Part shown: one piece after another, positions 34,996 through 44,387 of the stretch | Layout of the letters: every line of letters starts with the position of its first letter | How positions within the stretch are numbered: the first letter of the stretch is position 1 | Assembly (NCBI GenBank): GCA_021404785.1 | Contig: QWHH01000005.1 | Span: forward strand, 62,001 to 126,000 | Length of the DNA: 64,000 bases | Origin: Lysobacterales bacterium PRO7 | GTDB taxonomy: Bacteria; Pseudomonadota; Gammaproteobacteria; Xanthomonadales; Rhodanobacteraceae | Direction of reading: 5' to 3' | The notes under the pieces: generated by a model | Database searches by the model: none | Told to the model about the DNA's origin: nothing | What the model saw: the letters and a program-made list of their open reading frames with translations, nothing else | Position numbers and translations under genes: made by a program

Positions 34996-35025
34996 AGTAT
35001 ATGGGCACGCCAGCGTCCGGTTCAA
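34996..35025 (-). promoter_or_regulatory. Promoter of ssrA overlapping the smpB 3' end
   Basis: On the minus strand TTGAAC (35025-35020) and TATACT (35001-34996) are spaced by 18 bases. The -35 overlaps the smpB stop codon region. Transcription would start near 34989, giving a precursor with about 47 extra 5' bases. That leader folds into a strong hairpin (34961-34991), consistent with RNase P removal at 34942. Confidence 0.65.
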
Positions 35026-35507
35026 CCATTGCGCGCTCGCATCACGCGGCCCTTCTCTCTATTCCAGTCGCGTTCCTTCTCGGCCGCGCGCTTGTCGTGG
35101 TCCTGCTTGCCCTTGGCCAGGCCGATCTCGACCTTGACCCGGTTATGTTTCCAGTACATCGCGGTCGGCACCAGCGTGTAACCCTTGCGCTCGACCGCCC
35201 CGATCAGTTTGTCGATCTCGGCGCGGTTGAGCAGCAGCTTGCGCGTGCGCCGGTCTTCGGCAACGACATGCGTGGATGCCGAAAGCAGGGGCGGGATCGA
35301 GGCGCCGAACAGGTACAACTCGCCATTCTTGATCAGGGCGTAGCTGTCGCCGAAGTTGATGCGGCCTGCGCGCAGGCTCTTGACCTCCCAGCCCTGCAGG
35401 GACAAGCCGGCCTCGTAGCGCTCGTCGATGTGGTACTCGTGGCGCGCGCGCTTGTTCAGCGCGATCGTCGAATTGCCGGAGTCCTTTTTTTCTTTCGCCT
35501 TGTTCAT
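35022..35507 (-). CDS. smpB: SsrA-binding protein SmpB
   Basis: SmpB binds tmRNA and places it in the A site of stalled ribosomes. The 161-residue protein from ATG 35507 ([20 protein letters not shown]) has the SmpB core [37 protein letters not shown], and [12 protein letters not shown]. The basic C-terminal tail ([20 protein letters not shown] onward) acts as codon-anticodon mimic. It lies immediately upstream of ssrA on the same strand and divergent from ratA, with 29 bases between. Confidence 0.97.
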   Translation of the reverse strand: MNKAKEKKDSGNSTIALNKRARHEYHIDERYEAGLSLQGWEVKSLRAGRINFGDSYALIKNGELYLFGASIPPLLSASTHVVAEDRRTRKLLLNRAEIDKLIGAVERKGYTLVPTAMYWKHNRVKVEIGLAKGKQDHDKRAAEKERDWNREKGRVMRARNG

Positions 35508-35536
35508 AATGTCGTGAATTCTGACGGATATTCCGC

Positions 35537-35968
35537 GTGATTCATATTCGCCGCAGCGCCATCGTTGCCTATTCGCCAACGCGGATGTTCGACCTGGTCA
35601 ACGATGTCGAGTCCTATCCGCGCCGCTTCGCCTGGTGCGCGGGTGCGGCCGTACTCGCACGCGAACCTGACGCCATCCGCGCGCGCCTGGACGTGCGTAT
35701 CGCCGGCACGACCCAGAGTTTTAGCACGCGCAACACGCTCGCGCCGCCCCAGCGCATCGGCATGCAATTGGTCGACGGGCCTTTCCAGAGCCTGTCCGGC
35801 GCATGGGAATTCACGCCGCTCGGTGACGCCGGCTGCAAGATCGCCCTGGCGCTGGATTTCGAATACCGCGGGCGGGTGCTGGCGCCGGTGTTTCGCGCCG
35901 GGTTCGAAAAATTGGCCGACCGCATGGTCGATGAGTTCTGCCGCGAGGCTGGGCGCGAGCATGGCTGA
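35537..35968 (+). CDS. ratA: RatA/COQ10-like START-domain protein
   Basis: A 143-residue polyketide-cyclase/START protein. E. coli RatA was described as inhibiting 50S-30S association; mitochondrial COQ10 homologues bind ubiquinone and aid respiration, so the toxin label may be misleading. The start is GTG 35537 ([20 protein letters not shown]). Family features are [17 protein letters not shown] and [18 protein letters not shown]. It overlaps rnfH by eight bases and is divergent from smpB, the common gammaproteobacterial arrangement. Confidence 0.9.
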   Translation: MIHIRRSAIVAYSPTRMFDLVNDVESYPRRFAWCAGAAVLAREPDAIRARLDVRIAGTTQSFSTRNTLAPPQRIGMQLVDGPFQSLSGAWEFTPLGDAGCKIALALDFEYRGRVLAPVFRAGFEKLADRMVDEFCREAGREHG

Positions 35969-36233
35969 ATCGATCCGCGTCGAGGTGGTTTATGCCGATC
36001 CGCACCGGCAATTCCTGCGCGTCGTGGATATTCCGCCGGGATCAAAGGTAATCGATGCGGTTGATGCCAGTGGCATTCTTGCGCAGCTGCCGGGGTTCGT
36101 ACCCGCCGGATATGGGATATTCGGCCGCAGCGTCGCGATGGATGCGCCCTTGCGCGACGGCGACCGTGTCGAACTGTACCGGCCGCTGCAAATCGATCCG
36201 AAGCAGGCGCGGCGCAACCGCGCACGCACTTAG
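35961..36233 (+). CDS. rnfH: RnfH family ubiquitin-like protein
   Basis: A 90-residue beta-grasp protein of the RnfH family, function unclear, usually next to ratA. It begins [20 protein letters not shown] and contains GSKVIDAVDASGIL and FGRSVAMDAPLRDGDRVELYRPLQIDPKQARR, the last part being the family signature. ATG 35961 lies inside the ratA 3' end. Its stop overlaps the convergent bamE stop by four bases. Confidence 0.92.
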   Translation: MAESIRVEVVYADPHRQFLRVVDIPPGSKVIDAVDASGILAQLPGFVPAGYGIFGRSVAMDAPLRDGDRVELYRPLQIDPKQARRNRART

Positions 36234-36649
36234 CCGCCTTGTTGCTGTTTCTTCTTGTCCTCGTCCGGGCGCTTGTCGTCCGGATACTGGCGCTTGTATT
36301 TGGTGGCTTCCCGGATCAGCTCGGTCGGGTTTTCGGCGAAGTAGTCGCCTTCGATCTTGGCCAGCGAGTCGTTCTCGAAAAACAAGGTCAGATCCTTGGT
36401 TTCCATGCGTCCGTTGCCGCGGCGCATGGTCGAGACGTAATCCCAACGGTTCTGGTCGAACGGGCTGATGATGGACGGGGAACCCATGACCAGGGTGACC
36501 TGACGCTTGCTCATGCCGGGCTTGAGTGAATCGACCAGATTCTTGTTGAACAGGTTGCCCTGCTGGATGTCGAGCTTGTAGATCGGGCTGCACGCGGCAA
36601 TGGCGAGCACGCAAAGCGCGGCGGAAGCGGGGCGGAGAAACGTCGTCAT
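36230..36649 (-). CDS. bamE: Outer membrane assembly lipoprotein BamE
   Basis: BamE is the small lipoprotein of the BAM complex that inserts beta-barrel proteins into the outer membrane. The 139-residue precursor has a lipobox with the acylated cysteine at C20 (LAIAAC). The SmpA/OmlA domain follows: IYKLDIQQGNLFNKNLVDSL, GMSKRQVTLVMGSPSI and FDQNRWDYVSTM. The tail is rich in Lys, Asp and Gln (DDKRPDEDKKKQQQGG). It is divergent from fur with overlapping promoter elements. Confidence 0.95.
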   Translation of the reverse strand: MTTFLRPASAALCVLAIAACSPIYKLDIQQGNLFNKNLVDSLKPGMSKRQVTLVMGSPSIISPFDQNRWDYVSTMRRGNGRMETKDLTLFFENDSLAKIEGDYFAENPTELIREATKYKRQYPDDKRPDEDKKKQQQGG

Positions 36650-36680
36650 GCGTTGATTACCGGCGGGCGGAAAGCGGCGG

Positions 36681-36690
36681 ATGATACACT
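36681..36690. promoter_or_regulatory. Overlapping divergent -10 elements of bamE and fur
   Basis: On the minus strand TATCAT (36686-36681), five of six to consensus, is suited to bamE. On the plus strand TG-A-TACACT (36682-36690) forms an extended -10 suited to fur. The two hexamers overlap by two bases, so polymerase could not occupy both at once. The -35 regions are weak. Inferred from sequence only. Confidence 0.4.
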
Positions 36691-36721
36691 AGGCGGCCTT
36701 TCCTGCTCGTTATCGCCGAAG

Positions 36722-37135
36722 ATGGCCACCATCGAAACGGGTGATCTGCGCAAGGCCGGGTTGAAGGTCACCCAGCCGCGCATGCGCATCCTCGAAATAC
36801 TGGAAACTTCATCCGGCAAGCATTTGACTGCCGAGGATATTTACCGTGAGTTGATCCAGCATCACAGCGATATCGGCCTGGCCACGGTCTATCGCGTGCT
36901 GACTCAGTTCGAAGCCGCCGGCATCGTGCTCAAGCACAACTTCGAGAGCGGGCAGGCGGTTTACGAAATCGATCGCGGCAAGCATCACGACCACATGGTC
37001 GATATCGATTCCGGCAAGGTGGTCGAGTTCACCAGCGAGGCGATCGAGAAACTCCAGCACGAAATCGCCGAGCGCCACGGCTACACGATCGAGGACCACA
37101 GCCTCGTGCTGTACGTGCGCAAGAAGAAGAAATAG
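36722..37135 (+). CDS. fur: Ferric uptake regulator Fur, cysteine-free
   Basis: Fur represses iron-uptake genes with Fe(II). The 137-residue protein from ATG 36722 (MATIETGDLRKAGLKVTQPR) has the winged helix with the recognition helix segment GLATVYRVLTQFEAAGIV. The dimerisation domain includes the metal ligands of GKHHDHMVDID and GYTIEDHSLVLYV. Where E. coli Fur has C92-x2-C95, this protein reads HMVDIDSGKV with Asp and Ser in place of the two Cys, and there is no cysteine anywhere. The structural zinc site is therefore absent or different. The sequence is otherwise clearly Fur and not Zur or PerR. Confidence 0.93.
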   Translation: MATIETGDLRKAGLKVTQPRMRILEILETSSGKHLTAEDIYRELIQHHSDIGLATVYRVLTQFEAAGIVLKHNFESGQAVYEIDRGKHHDHMVDIDSGKVVEFTSEAIEKLQHEIAERHGYTIEDHSLVLYVRKKKK

Positions 37136-37150
37136 GGCACCCTGCTCGTC

Positions 37151-38824
37151 CTACCTGGCGCGTGCGGCATCCAGCATCTGCTGAGCATGCGCTAGCGTTT
37201 CGCGCGTGATCTTGACGCCGCCAAGCATGCGCGCGATTTCGTCGCGACGCGCGGCGGTATCCAGAGGTTCAATCGCCACGTCGGTAGCGGCGCCATTCGC
37301 CGTCTTGGTCACGCACAGCTGGGCGTGCGCCTGCGCGGCGACCTGGGGCAGGTGGGTCACGCACAGCACCTGACGTTTGTGGCCGAGTTGTCGCAGCTTG
37401 CGGCCGACGACTTCGGCAACGGCGCCGCCGATGCCGGAATCGACTTCGTCGAACACCATCGTGTCGACATCATCCAGGCCCAGCGCAGCGACTTCGATGG
37501 CAAGGCTGATGCGCGACAGCTCGCCGCCCGAGGCGACCTTGCGCAGCGCGCGCGGCGGCTGTCCGGGATTGGCGCTGACGAGGAATTCAACACGTTCGGC
37601 GCCTTGCGGATCGGGGGTTACGTTTGCCGATGGCGCAATTTCCGTCGTGAACGTGCCACCGGCCATGCCCAGTTCCGCCATCAAGGCGGTGACGTCTTGG
37701 TCCAGTCGCACGGCGGCGGCGGCGCGTTTTTTCGATAGCGCGGCCGCAGCTTTTACGTATTCGGCCTGCACATGGTCGCGCTCGCGTTGCGCTGCGGCCA
37801 GCTTCGCGCCGGCACCGCGCAGGTCGGCCAGTTCCACGCGCACGGCTTCGGCGTGATTCTTCAGATCAGCGGCGGGGACGCGGTATTTGCGCGCGAGTTC
37901 GTGCAGCTTCGTGATCTGCGCCTCGGCTTCGGCGAAACGCTCGGGATCGATTTCCAGCCCGTCGCGATAGCGGGCGATTGCCGAATGCGCCTCGCCGAGC
38001 TGAATCGCCGCGGCGGCAAGCAATTCGCAAGGCGCTGCAAGGCCGGGATCCAGCTGCGCCAGACGGTTTAATTCGTTCTGCGCGCGCGCAACCGCGCGCA
38101 ATGCGGCGAATTCGCTGTCGCCATCGAGCAGGTCGGCAACAGCTTCGCTGCCTTGCAGCAGTTGCCCGGCATTCGCGAGGCGCTTGTGCGTGTCGCTCAA
38201 CACATCCAGTTCCGTGGGCGTCAGCGCGTGGGTGTCGAGCTCGCCGAGCTGGTGTTCGAGCAGGGCGATGCGCTCGGAATGATCATCACCGCCGCCGATC
38301 ACGCGTATCGATGCGTCCAGTTCGCGCCAGCGCAGGGCGAGCGCCGCGACCTGTGCTCGCTGCTCCGCGTGTGCACCGAACGCGTCGAGCAGATCGAGCT
38401 GACGCGCCCGATCGAGCAGGGCTTGATGCTCGTGCTGGCCGTGGATTTCGATCAGCGTCGCCGCCAGCGCCTGCAGTTGCGTCAACGTGGCCGGACGGCC
38501 ATTGATCCATGCGCGTGATGCGCCTTCCGCGCGGATCACGCGCCGCAGCTGGCACAGGTCGCCGTCGTCAAAATCCTCGGCCTTGAGCCAGGCACGCGTG
38601 GCGGGCGCGGCGGCGAGCGCGAACGACGCGGCCAGCTCGGCGCGCTCGCAACCATTGCGGACGACCGCAGAATCGGCGCGCTGGCCGGACAGCAACAGCA
38701 AGGCATCCACGAGCAGGGACTTGCCGGCGCCGGTCTCGCCGGTGACCGCAGTCATGCCTGTGCCGAACGCGATTTCGGCTTCGCCGACGATGGCGAAATC
38801 CTTGACGGTGAGGGTTTCGAGCAT
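37151..38824 (-). CDS. recN: DNA repair protein RecN
   Basis: RecN is an SMC-like ATPase induced by SOS that holds broken DNA ends together. From ATG 38824 ([20 protein letters not shown]) it has 557 residues. Walker A GETGAGKS is at residues 29-36. A coiled-coil middle follows. The C-terminal ABC part includes [20 protein letters not shown] and [20 protein letters not shown]. An upstream start at 38848 would add eight residues. I did not find a convincing LexA box upstream. Convergent with fur, 15 bases apart. Confidence 0.96.
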   Translation of the reverse strand: MLETLTVKDFAIVGEAEIAFGTGMTAVTGETGAGKSLLVDALLLLSGQRADSAVVRNGCERAELAASFALAAAPATRAWLKAEDFDDGDLCQLRRVIRAEGASRAWINGRPATLTQLQALAATLIEIHGQHEHQALLDRARQLDLLDAFGAHAEQRAQVAALALRWRELDASIRVIGGGDDHSERIALLEHQLGELDTHALTPTELDVLSDTHKRLANAGQLLQGSEAVADLLDGDSEFAALRAVARAQNELNRLAQLDPGLAAPCELLAAAAIQLGEAHSAIARYRDGLEIDPERFAEAEAQITKLHELARKYRVPAADLKNHAEAVRVELADLRGAGAKLAAAQRERDHVQAEYVKAAAALSKKRAAAAVRLDQDVTALMAELGMAGGTFTTEIAPSANVTPDPQGAERVEFLVSANPGQPPRALRKVASGGELSRISLAIEVAALGLDDVDTMVFDEVDSGIGGAVAEVVGRKLRQLGHKRQVLCVTHLPQVAAQAHAQLCVTKTANGAATDVAIEPLDTAARRDEIARMLGGVKITRETLAHAQQMLDAARAR

Positions 38825-38922
38825 GCGCGCGACGCTACCATGTGGCACCGTTTTGCGCCACGTTCAAGGACGCGAGTGCATGCCTTCCGTTACACTTCGC
38901 GGCTTGCCGGCGTGATGTTCGA

Positions 38923-39225
38923 ATGATGTGGTACGCGATCTACGCACTAGATAATCCTGATAGCCTTGCGGCGCGGCAAGCGGCGCGGCCGGCACATCTT
39001 GCGCGTCTGCAGGCGCTGCGCGATGAAGGGCGCTTGCTGCTTGCCGGGCCATTCCCGGCCATCGACGCGCAGGAACCGGGTCCGGCGGGGTTCACCGGTA
39101 GCCTGATCATCGCCGAATTCGCCGATATTGCAGCCGCGCAGGCCTGGGCCGATGCCGATCCGTACCGCGCGGCGGGCGTCTATGCGAACGTGGACGTGCG
39201 CCCGTTCCGCAAGGTGCTGCCGTGA
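38923..39225 (+). CDS. YciI-like protein
   Basis: A 100-residue protein of the YciI/YCII fold, related to muconolactone-isomerase-like dimers; enzymatic activity is mostly unknown. Adjacent ATGs at 38923 and 38926 ([10 protein letters not shown]) are both possible starts. Features are [27 protein letters not shown] and [20 protein letters not shown]. It overlaps bolA by four bases (GTGA) and is likely co-transcribed with it, a frequent pairing in this group. Confidence 0.88.
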   Translation: MMWYAIYALDNPDSLAARQAARPAHLARLQALRDEGRLLLAGPFPAIDAQEPGPAGFTGSLIIAEFADIAAAQAWADADPYRAAGVYANVDVRPFRKVLP

Positions 39226-39494
39226 GCAATCGCGTGACGCGCATCCGCGAAATCCTGACCCGCGCTTTCGCGCCGTTGGCGTTGGAAATCGAAGACCAGA
39301 GCCACCTGCACGCCGGTCACGCAGGCGCTCGCGACGGGCGCGGGCATTTCCATGTGCGCATCGTCGCGTCTGCGTTTGCCGGACAGCCCTTGCTCGCGCG
39401 CCATCGCCAGGTGAACGCGGCGTTGGCGGATATGCTCAAGACCGACATTCACGCGCTCGCCATCGAGGCGCGCGCTCCCGACGAATCCCATTGA
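39222..39494 (+). CDS. bolA: BolA family protein
   Basis: BolA proteins pair with monothiol glutaredoxins in iron-sulfur trafficking and also affect morphology under stress. The 90-residue product starts at GTG 39222. It has [20 protein letters not shown], the family's helix-turn region with conserved His residues, and [20 protein letters not shown]. That last stretch is the BolA signature (RHRxVxxxL). It follows the YciI-like gene with overlap and precedes the parvulin gene by 10 bases. Confidence 0.93.
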   Translation: MSNRVTRIREILTRAFAPLALEIEDQSHLHAGHAGARDGRGHFHVRIVASAFAGQPLLARHRQVNAALADMLKTDIHALAIEARAPDESH

Positions 39495-39504
39495 GTTTCC
39501 GACC

Positions 39505-40371
39505 ATGCGAAAAATCCTGCCACTGTTCCTCGTTGCCATTGCCGGCTGCTCCTCGCACGGATCCGATAACCGCATCGTGCAGCTTCCGGGCGGCACGCCC
39601 CTGGCCGAGACCGTGAATGGAACGCCGATTCCGGCGAGCCTGGTCGATGCCGTCGCCGAAGCGCATCGCCTCGATGTGAAGCAACCCAAGCAGCGCGAGC
39701 AGGCATTGACCCTGACCACGGACCTCGTCCTGCTGGCGCAGGCCGCGCAGAAGGAAAACCTGGCGTCCGATCCGGCGTACCAGTCGCGCGTCGAAGCGGC
39801 GCGATTGCAAGGCGTGGCGGATGCGGCGCTGGTGCAATTCCAGCAGCGCACGCCGATCAATGACACCATGCTCAAGGCCGAATACGACAACCAGGTCGCG
39901 CGCTCGGGCAAGGTTGCCTACGACTTCAGCCAGCTTTTGTTCGCTGACGAAGACGACGCGCTCAAGGCCGAGGACGACATCGTTTCCGGAATGCCGTTTG
40001 CGAAGGTTTTCGACAAGTGGCGCGGCAAGGCCAAGCAAGCGCGCGCGTTTTCGCGCGTGCTGCCGGATCAGCTGCCGCCGGACCTGGCCAAGACGCTTGC
40101 CGGTCTGGGCAATGGCGAAACCACCAAGATCCCGATCAAGACCGAATTCGGCTGGCATGTCATCCACCGCGATATCGCCAATCCGTATTCGCCGCCGGAA
40201 TTCGATCAGGTCAAGGAAGGCATTCGCCGCAGCCTGCAGATCAAGATCGGCCGCGAACGGCTGGACAAGCTGCGCGAACAGGCGAAGGTCGAATACCCGC
40301 CCGGCGCGACGCCACCGGCGAAACCGGAAGCTTCGACTTCGGGGGCGGTGACGCCGGCGAAGAAGGGCTAG
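39505..40371 (+). CDS. Parvulin-type peptidyl-prolyl isomerase lipoprotein
   Basis: A 288-residue precursor with lipoprotein signal [15 protein letters not shown], acylated at C15. A SurA/PrsA-like N-terminal helical region ([20 protein letters not shown]) is followed by a parvulin PPIase domain with [30 protein letters not shown] and [10 protein letters not shown]. The tail is Pro/Ala/Thr-rich. It probably folds periplasmic or outer-membrane clients. In several genomes such genes are annotated as EpsD-like or peptidylprolyl isomerase. Its stop overlaps the convergent queF by four bases. Confidence 0.85.
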   Translation: MRKILPLFLVAIAGCSSHGSDNRIVQLPGGTPLAETVNGTPIPASLVDAVAEAHRLDVKQPKQREQALTLTTDLVLLAQAAQKENLASDPAYQSRVEAARLQGVADAALVQFQQRTPINDTMLKAEYDNQVARSGKVAYDFSQLLFADEDDALKAEDDIVSGMPFAKVFDKWRGKAKQARAFSRVLPDQLPPDLAKTLAGLGNGETTKIPIKTEFGWHVIHRDIANPYSPPEFDQVKEGIRRSLQIKIGRERLDKLREQAKVEYPPGATPPAKPEASTSGAVTPAKKG

Positions 40372-40757
40372 GGCAGAGCGACTGCCGCCATCGGTTTCCA
40401 GTTGCGCGCGCGATGTTCGGCCACTACGGTGGTGTAGATGCCGCCGCGCACGCCGAATTCGGCGGAAAGGCGCATGAATCGCGGCTTGGTTGCCCGCACC
40501 AGATCACCGAGGATACGATTGGTCACGGCTTCGTGGAATGCGCCTTCGTTACGGAAGCTCCACACGTAAAGTTTGAGCGATTTCAGCTCCACGCAGGTCT
40601 TGTCCGGCACGTATTCCAGGTGCAGGGTCGCGAAGTCCGGCTGGCCGGTTTTAGGGCACAGGCAGGTGAACTCGGGAATGCGCATGCGGATGGTATAATC
40701 GCGGCCCGGTTCCGGGTTCGCGAACGTTTCCAGGGTCTTGCTGGGCGCGGTGGACAC
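40368..40757 (-). CDS. queF: 7-cyano-7-deazaguanine reductase QueF (short type)
   Basis: QueF reduces preQ0 nitrile to preQ1 amine with NADPH in queuosine synthesis. The 129-residue protein is the short, unimodular (Bacillus-like) form and not the approximately 280-residue E. coli form. The catalytic Cys34 lies in [15 protein letters not shown], with Asp41. The QueF motif ELKSLKLY follows, then [17 protein letters not shown]. The start is GTG 40757. No preQ1 riboswitch was recognised upstream. Confidence 0.95.
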   Translation of the reverse strand: MSTAPSKTLETFANPEPGRDYTIRMRIPEFTCLCPKTGQPDFATLHLEYVPDKTCVELKSLKLYVWSFRNEGAFHEAVTNRILGDLVRATKPRFMRLSAEFGVRGGIYTTVVAEHRARNWKPMAAVALP

Positions 40758-40870
40758 GGCACTTACTCCTGCTGCGGCTTTCTTGCGTGGGCGCGCACCT
40801 TAGCGCAAGCCTGTGCGCCGGACAATGCGATGCCGCGGCAATCTTGAATGGAATCCCACGAAGTACATCA

Positions 40871-43800
40871 ATGCGCCTGACCACGATCAAGCTGTCCGGA
40901 TTCAAATCCTTCGTCGATCCGACCATCCTGCACCTGCCGACCAACATGACCGGCGTCGTCGGTCCGAACGGCTGCGGCAAGTCCAACATCATCGACGCGA
41001 TTCGCTGGGTGATGGGCGAGAGCGCGCCGACGCGCCTGCGCGGGGATTCGCTCAGCGACGTGATCTTCTCCGGATCGACCGGCCGCAAGCCCGTCGGCAC
41101 GGCGTCGGTGGAACTGATCTTCGACAACTCCGACGGCCTCGTTGTCGGCGAATTCGCGAAGTACAACGAAATCTCGGTCAGGCGACAGGCCAGCCGCGAC
41201 GGCCAGTCGCAGTATTTCCTCAACGGCGTGCGCTGCCGTCGCCGCGACATCACCGACCTGTTCCTCGGCACGGGCCTTGGCGCGCGCAGCTATTCGATCA
41301 TCGAGCAGGGCATGATCTCGGAGATCATTTCCGCGCACCCGGACGAATTGCGCGGGCACCTGGAAGAAGCCGCAGGCATTTCCAAGTACAAGGAACGGCG
41401 CAAGGAAACCGAAAGCCGGATCAAGGCCACGCGCGAGAACCTCGAACGCCTGAACGACGTACGCGAGGAAGTCGACAAGCAACTGGATCATCTGAATCGT
41501 CAGGCCAAGGCCGCCACGCGCTGGCAGGAACTCAAGGCCGAACACGGTCAACGTGAATCGGAATTGCGCGGCTTGCATTACCGCGCCATCGCCGGCGAAA
41601 TCGACGAACATCACCACGCGCTGGCGCAGGCTGACATCGCCATCGAAGGCTTGGTTGCCGAACAGCGTCAGGTCGAGGCGCAGATCGAGGCGCATCGCGA
41701 GAAGCACCAGGCCGCGACGGATCACCTGAACCAGGTGCAGGGGGAGGTCTATCGCATCGGTGGCGAGATCGCACGCGTCGAGCAGCAGATCCAGCACAAC
41801 AAGGAACTGCACGAACGCCTGGAGCGCGCGCGCGAGGAAACCGAAAAGGCGCGCGCGGAACTCGGCGAGCACATCGGCGGCGACCAGCAGCAGATCGAAC
41901 TGCTGCGCGCTTCACTGGCCGAAGGCGAACCGAAACTTGCTGCGCTCAACGAGGCCGCGGCGAAGGCTGCCGAGTCCCAGCGCGACGCCGAAGCAAAACT
42001 TGCCGAGTGGCAGACGCAGTGGGACACCTACGCCAAATCCTCCGGCGAAGCGTCGAAGGAAGCCGAAGTCGAGCGCACACGGCTGGATTATCTCGACAAG
42101 CAGGCGATGGAAACCGCGCGCCGTCTGGAAACCTTGCGCAACGAACGTCAGGGCGCGGATTTCGATGCGCTGAGCGAACAGTTGGCCAAGCTGAGCGCCG
42201 AACACGATACGCACAAGCAGACGGTCGAATCACACACACGCCTGCTCGACGAGCGCCGTGCCGCACATGAACTGGTACTGGAAACCGAGCGCGCGAACGC
42301 GACGTCGTTGAACGAGGCGCGCACCCGACTGCAAGGCTTGAAGGGACGTCTGGCGTCGCTGGAAGCCTTGCAGCATGCGGCGCTCGGTCAGGAAAAATCT
42401 GCCGCAAGCGAGTGGCTGGTCAAGCTCGGACTGGACAAATCGCGCCGGCTCGGCGAAGTGCTGCAAGTCGAAGCGGGCTGGGAAACAGCCGTGGAAACCG
42501 TGCTTGGCGGCCTGCTTGAAGGTGTACTCGCCGATGCGCCACACGATCATGCCGGCGAGTTGGACGGCGTGCGCGAGACGAATCTTGCCCTGGTTGCATC
42601 GCAGGAAGGCGGCAATGCTCCGGCGCATTCGCTGGCCGCACAGGTGCGTGGGCCACAAGCGGCCATCGACATGCTGGCAACGGTACGCATCGCCGCATCG
42701 TGGGACGAGGCACGCCGCATCGCCGCGAACCTGGCTGCGCACGAATCCGTCATCACCCGCGACGGCGTGTGGCTTGGCGCCGGCTACGCGCGCGTGCTGC
42801 GGCGTGGCGGCGCGCAGGCGGGCATGCTCGCGCGCGAGCGCGAAATTCAGAACCTGCGTGGCGAAATCACGCAAGCGCAGTCGCGCGTTGATCAGCTCAC
42901 GGCAGAAATCGACGCGATCAAGCTGCGCAAGGCGGAAGCGGAAAGCGCGCGCGACGATGCGCAGCGCGAGTTGTATACCGCGCATCGCCGCGTTTCTGAA
43001 CTCGCCGGGCAGATGCAAAGCCACGGCGGCCGCATCGAAACAGCACGCACGCGCGTGGTCAAGATCGACGAGGAAATCGCCGCGCTGCAAGCACGTACGC
43101 TGACCGATGAAGCCACCACGCGTGAGGCGCGGGCGCGGCTTGAAACTGCCGTCGCGCGCATGGGCGAGCAGGAACAACGCCGTCAGCACCTGGATGGTGA
43201 GCGTCGCCGGCTGCTCGAAGCGCGCGAGGAAGCGCGCATGAATGCGCGCGAAGCTGCGGAACACGCGCACCAGCACGCGCTGGGCATCGAATCCAAACGC
43301 ACTGGCGTCGCGGCGCTCGAACAGGCCCTTGCGCGCATGAGCAGCCAGCTCGCCCAGCTCGAAGCGCGCAAGACGGAAATCGCGCAGCAGCTTGAATCCA
43401 GCCGCGCGCCACTGGCCGGCATCGAAGCCGAACGCCAGACCTACCTCAACCAGCGCCTGCTCGTGGACAAGCAGCTGGTCGAGGCACGCAAGGGCGTGGA
43501 AGAGCGCGACAACGAATTCCGCGGCTACGAGACCGAACGCCATCGCATCGAACATCTGCTGTCGCAGCACCGCGAGGCGCATGCCGAGAGGCGCCTGACG
43601 CACCAGGGTCTGCAGATGCGCGCCGCGCAATTGCAGGAAGCGATCGCCGCGGCCGGCCATGAACTGCAGGTCGTACTCGATGCGCTGCCGGCCGGTGCCG
43701 ATCCGGCCGAATGGCAGCAGCAGCTCGAAGTGCTGGATGCAAAGATCAAGCGCCTGGAGCCGGTGAACCTGGCGGCGATTTCAGAATTCGAGGAGCAATC

Positions 43801-44371
43801 GCAGCGCAAGACCTACCTCGACGCGCAGCTCACCGACCTCAATACCGCGCTGGAAACGCTCGAAGGCGCGATCAAGAAGATCGACCGCGAAACGCGCCAG
43901 CGTTTCAAGGAAACCTTCGATCGCGTCAACACGGGTTTGCAGGAACTCTTCCCGCGCCTGTTCGGCGGCGGCCACGCGTTCCTCGAACTCACCGGCGAGG
44001 ATCTGCTCGATGCCGGCGTGTCGATCATGGCGCGTCCGCCAGGCAAGCGCGTGACCAACATCACCCTGCTGTCCGGCGGCGAAAAGGCGCTGGCGGCCGT
44101 TGCGCTGGTGTTCGCGATTTTCCGCCTCAATCCCGCCCCGTTCTGCCTGCTCGACGAAGTCGACGCGCCGCTGGACGAGGCCAACGTCGGGCGCTTCTCG
44201 CAGCTCGTCACCGAGATGAGCGAGCGCGTGCAGTTCCTGTTCGTCACCCACAACAAGGCGACGATGGAAGCGGCCATGCAATTGTGCGGCGTGACCATGC
44301 GCGAACCGGGCGTGTCGCGCCTGGTGCAGGTGGATCTGGCCGAAGCGGCTAAACTGGCGGGTGCCGCCTAG
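40871..44371 (+). CDS. smc: Chromosome segregation protein Smc
   Basis: Smc is the ATPase arm of the condensin that forms loops of DNA with ScpA and ScpB, both encoded at 1.8-3.4 kb. The 1166-residue protein from ATG 40871 (MRLTTIKLSGFKSFVDP) has Walker A GPNGCGKS at 31-38. Two long coiled coils flank a hinge near residues 510-660. The C-terminal head carries signature LLSGGEKALAAVAL near 1066-1079 and Walker B FCLLDEVDAPLDEANV. An upstream in-frame extension to 40787 is not conserved. It is 16 bases before zipA. Confidence 0.97.
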   Translation: MRLTTIKLSGFKSFVDPTILHLPTNMTGVVGPNGCGKSNIIDAIRWVMGESAPTRLRGDSLSDVIFSGSTGRKPVGTASVELIFDNSDGLVVGEFAKYNEISVRRQASRDGQSQYFLNGVRCRRRDITDLFLGTGLGARSYSIIEQGMISEIISAHPDELRGHLEEAAGISKYKERRKETESRIKATRENLERLNDVREEVDKQLDHLNRQAKAATRWQELKAEHGQRESELRGLHYRAIAGEIDEHHHALAQADIAIEGLVAEQRQVEAQIEAHREKHQAATDHLNQVQGEVYRIGGEIARVEQQIQHNKELHERLERAREETEKARAELGEHIGGDQQQIELLRASLAEGEPKLAALNEAAAKAAESQRDAEAKLAEWQTQWDTYAKSSGEASKEAEVERTRLDYLDKQAMETARRLETLRNERQGADFDALSEQLAKLSAEHDTHKQTVESHTRLLDERRAAHELVLETERANATSLNEARTRLQGLKGRLASLEALQHAALGQEKSAASEWLVKLGLDKSRRLGEVLQVEAGWETAVETVLGGLLEGVLADAPHDHAGELDGVRETNLALVASQEGGNAPAHSLAAQVRGPQAAIDMLATVRIAASWDEARRIAANLAAHESVITRDGVWLGAGYARVLRRGGAQAGMLAREREIQNLRGEITQAQSRVDQLTAEIDAIKLRKAEAESARDDAQRELYTAHRRVSELAGQMQSHGGRIETARTRVVKIDEEIAALQARTLTDEATTREARARLETAVARMGEQEQRRQHLDGERRRLLEAREEARMNAREAAEHAHQHALGIESKRTGVAALEQALARMSSQLAQLEARKTEIAQQLESSRAPLAGIEAERQTYLNQRLLVDKQLVEARKGVEERDNEFRGYETERHRIEHLLSQHREAHAERRLTHQGLQMRAAQLQEAIAAAGHELQVVLDALPAGADPAEWQQQLEVLDAKIKRLEPVNLAAISEFEEQSQRKTYLDAQLTDLNTALETLEGAIKKIDRETRQRFKETFDRVNTGLQELFPRLFGGGHAFLELTGEDLLDAGVSIMARPPGKRVTNITLLSGGEKALAAVALVFAIFRLNPAPFCLLDEVDAPLDEANVGRFSQLVTEMSERVQFLFVTHNKATMEAAMQLCGVTMREPGVSRLVQVDLAEAAKLAGAA

Positions 44372-44387
44372 CCAACCGGAGACGCGC

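Noticed and set aside
35537-35968. RatA-RnfH as a true toxin-antitoxin module.
   Set aside because: The pair is a conserved housekeeping arrangement, and RatA has the COQ10-like START fold. The toxin name alone is not evidence for a TA system.
40758-40870. preQ1 riboswitch upstream of queF.
   Set aside because: No C-rich/A-rich H-type pseudoknot pattern was recognised in the short gap to smc.
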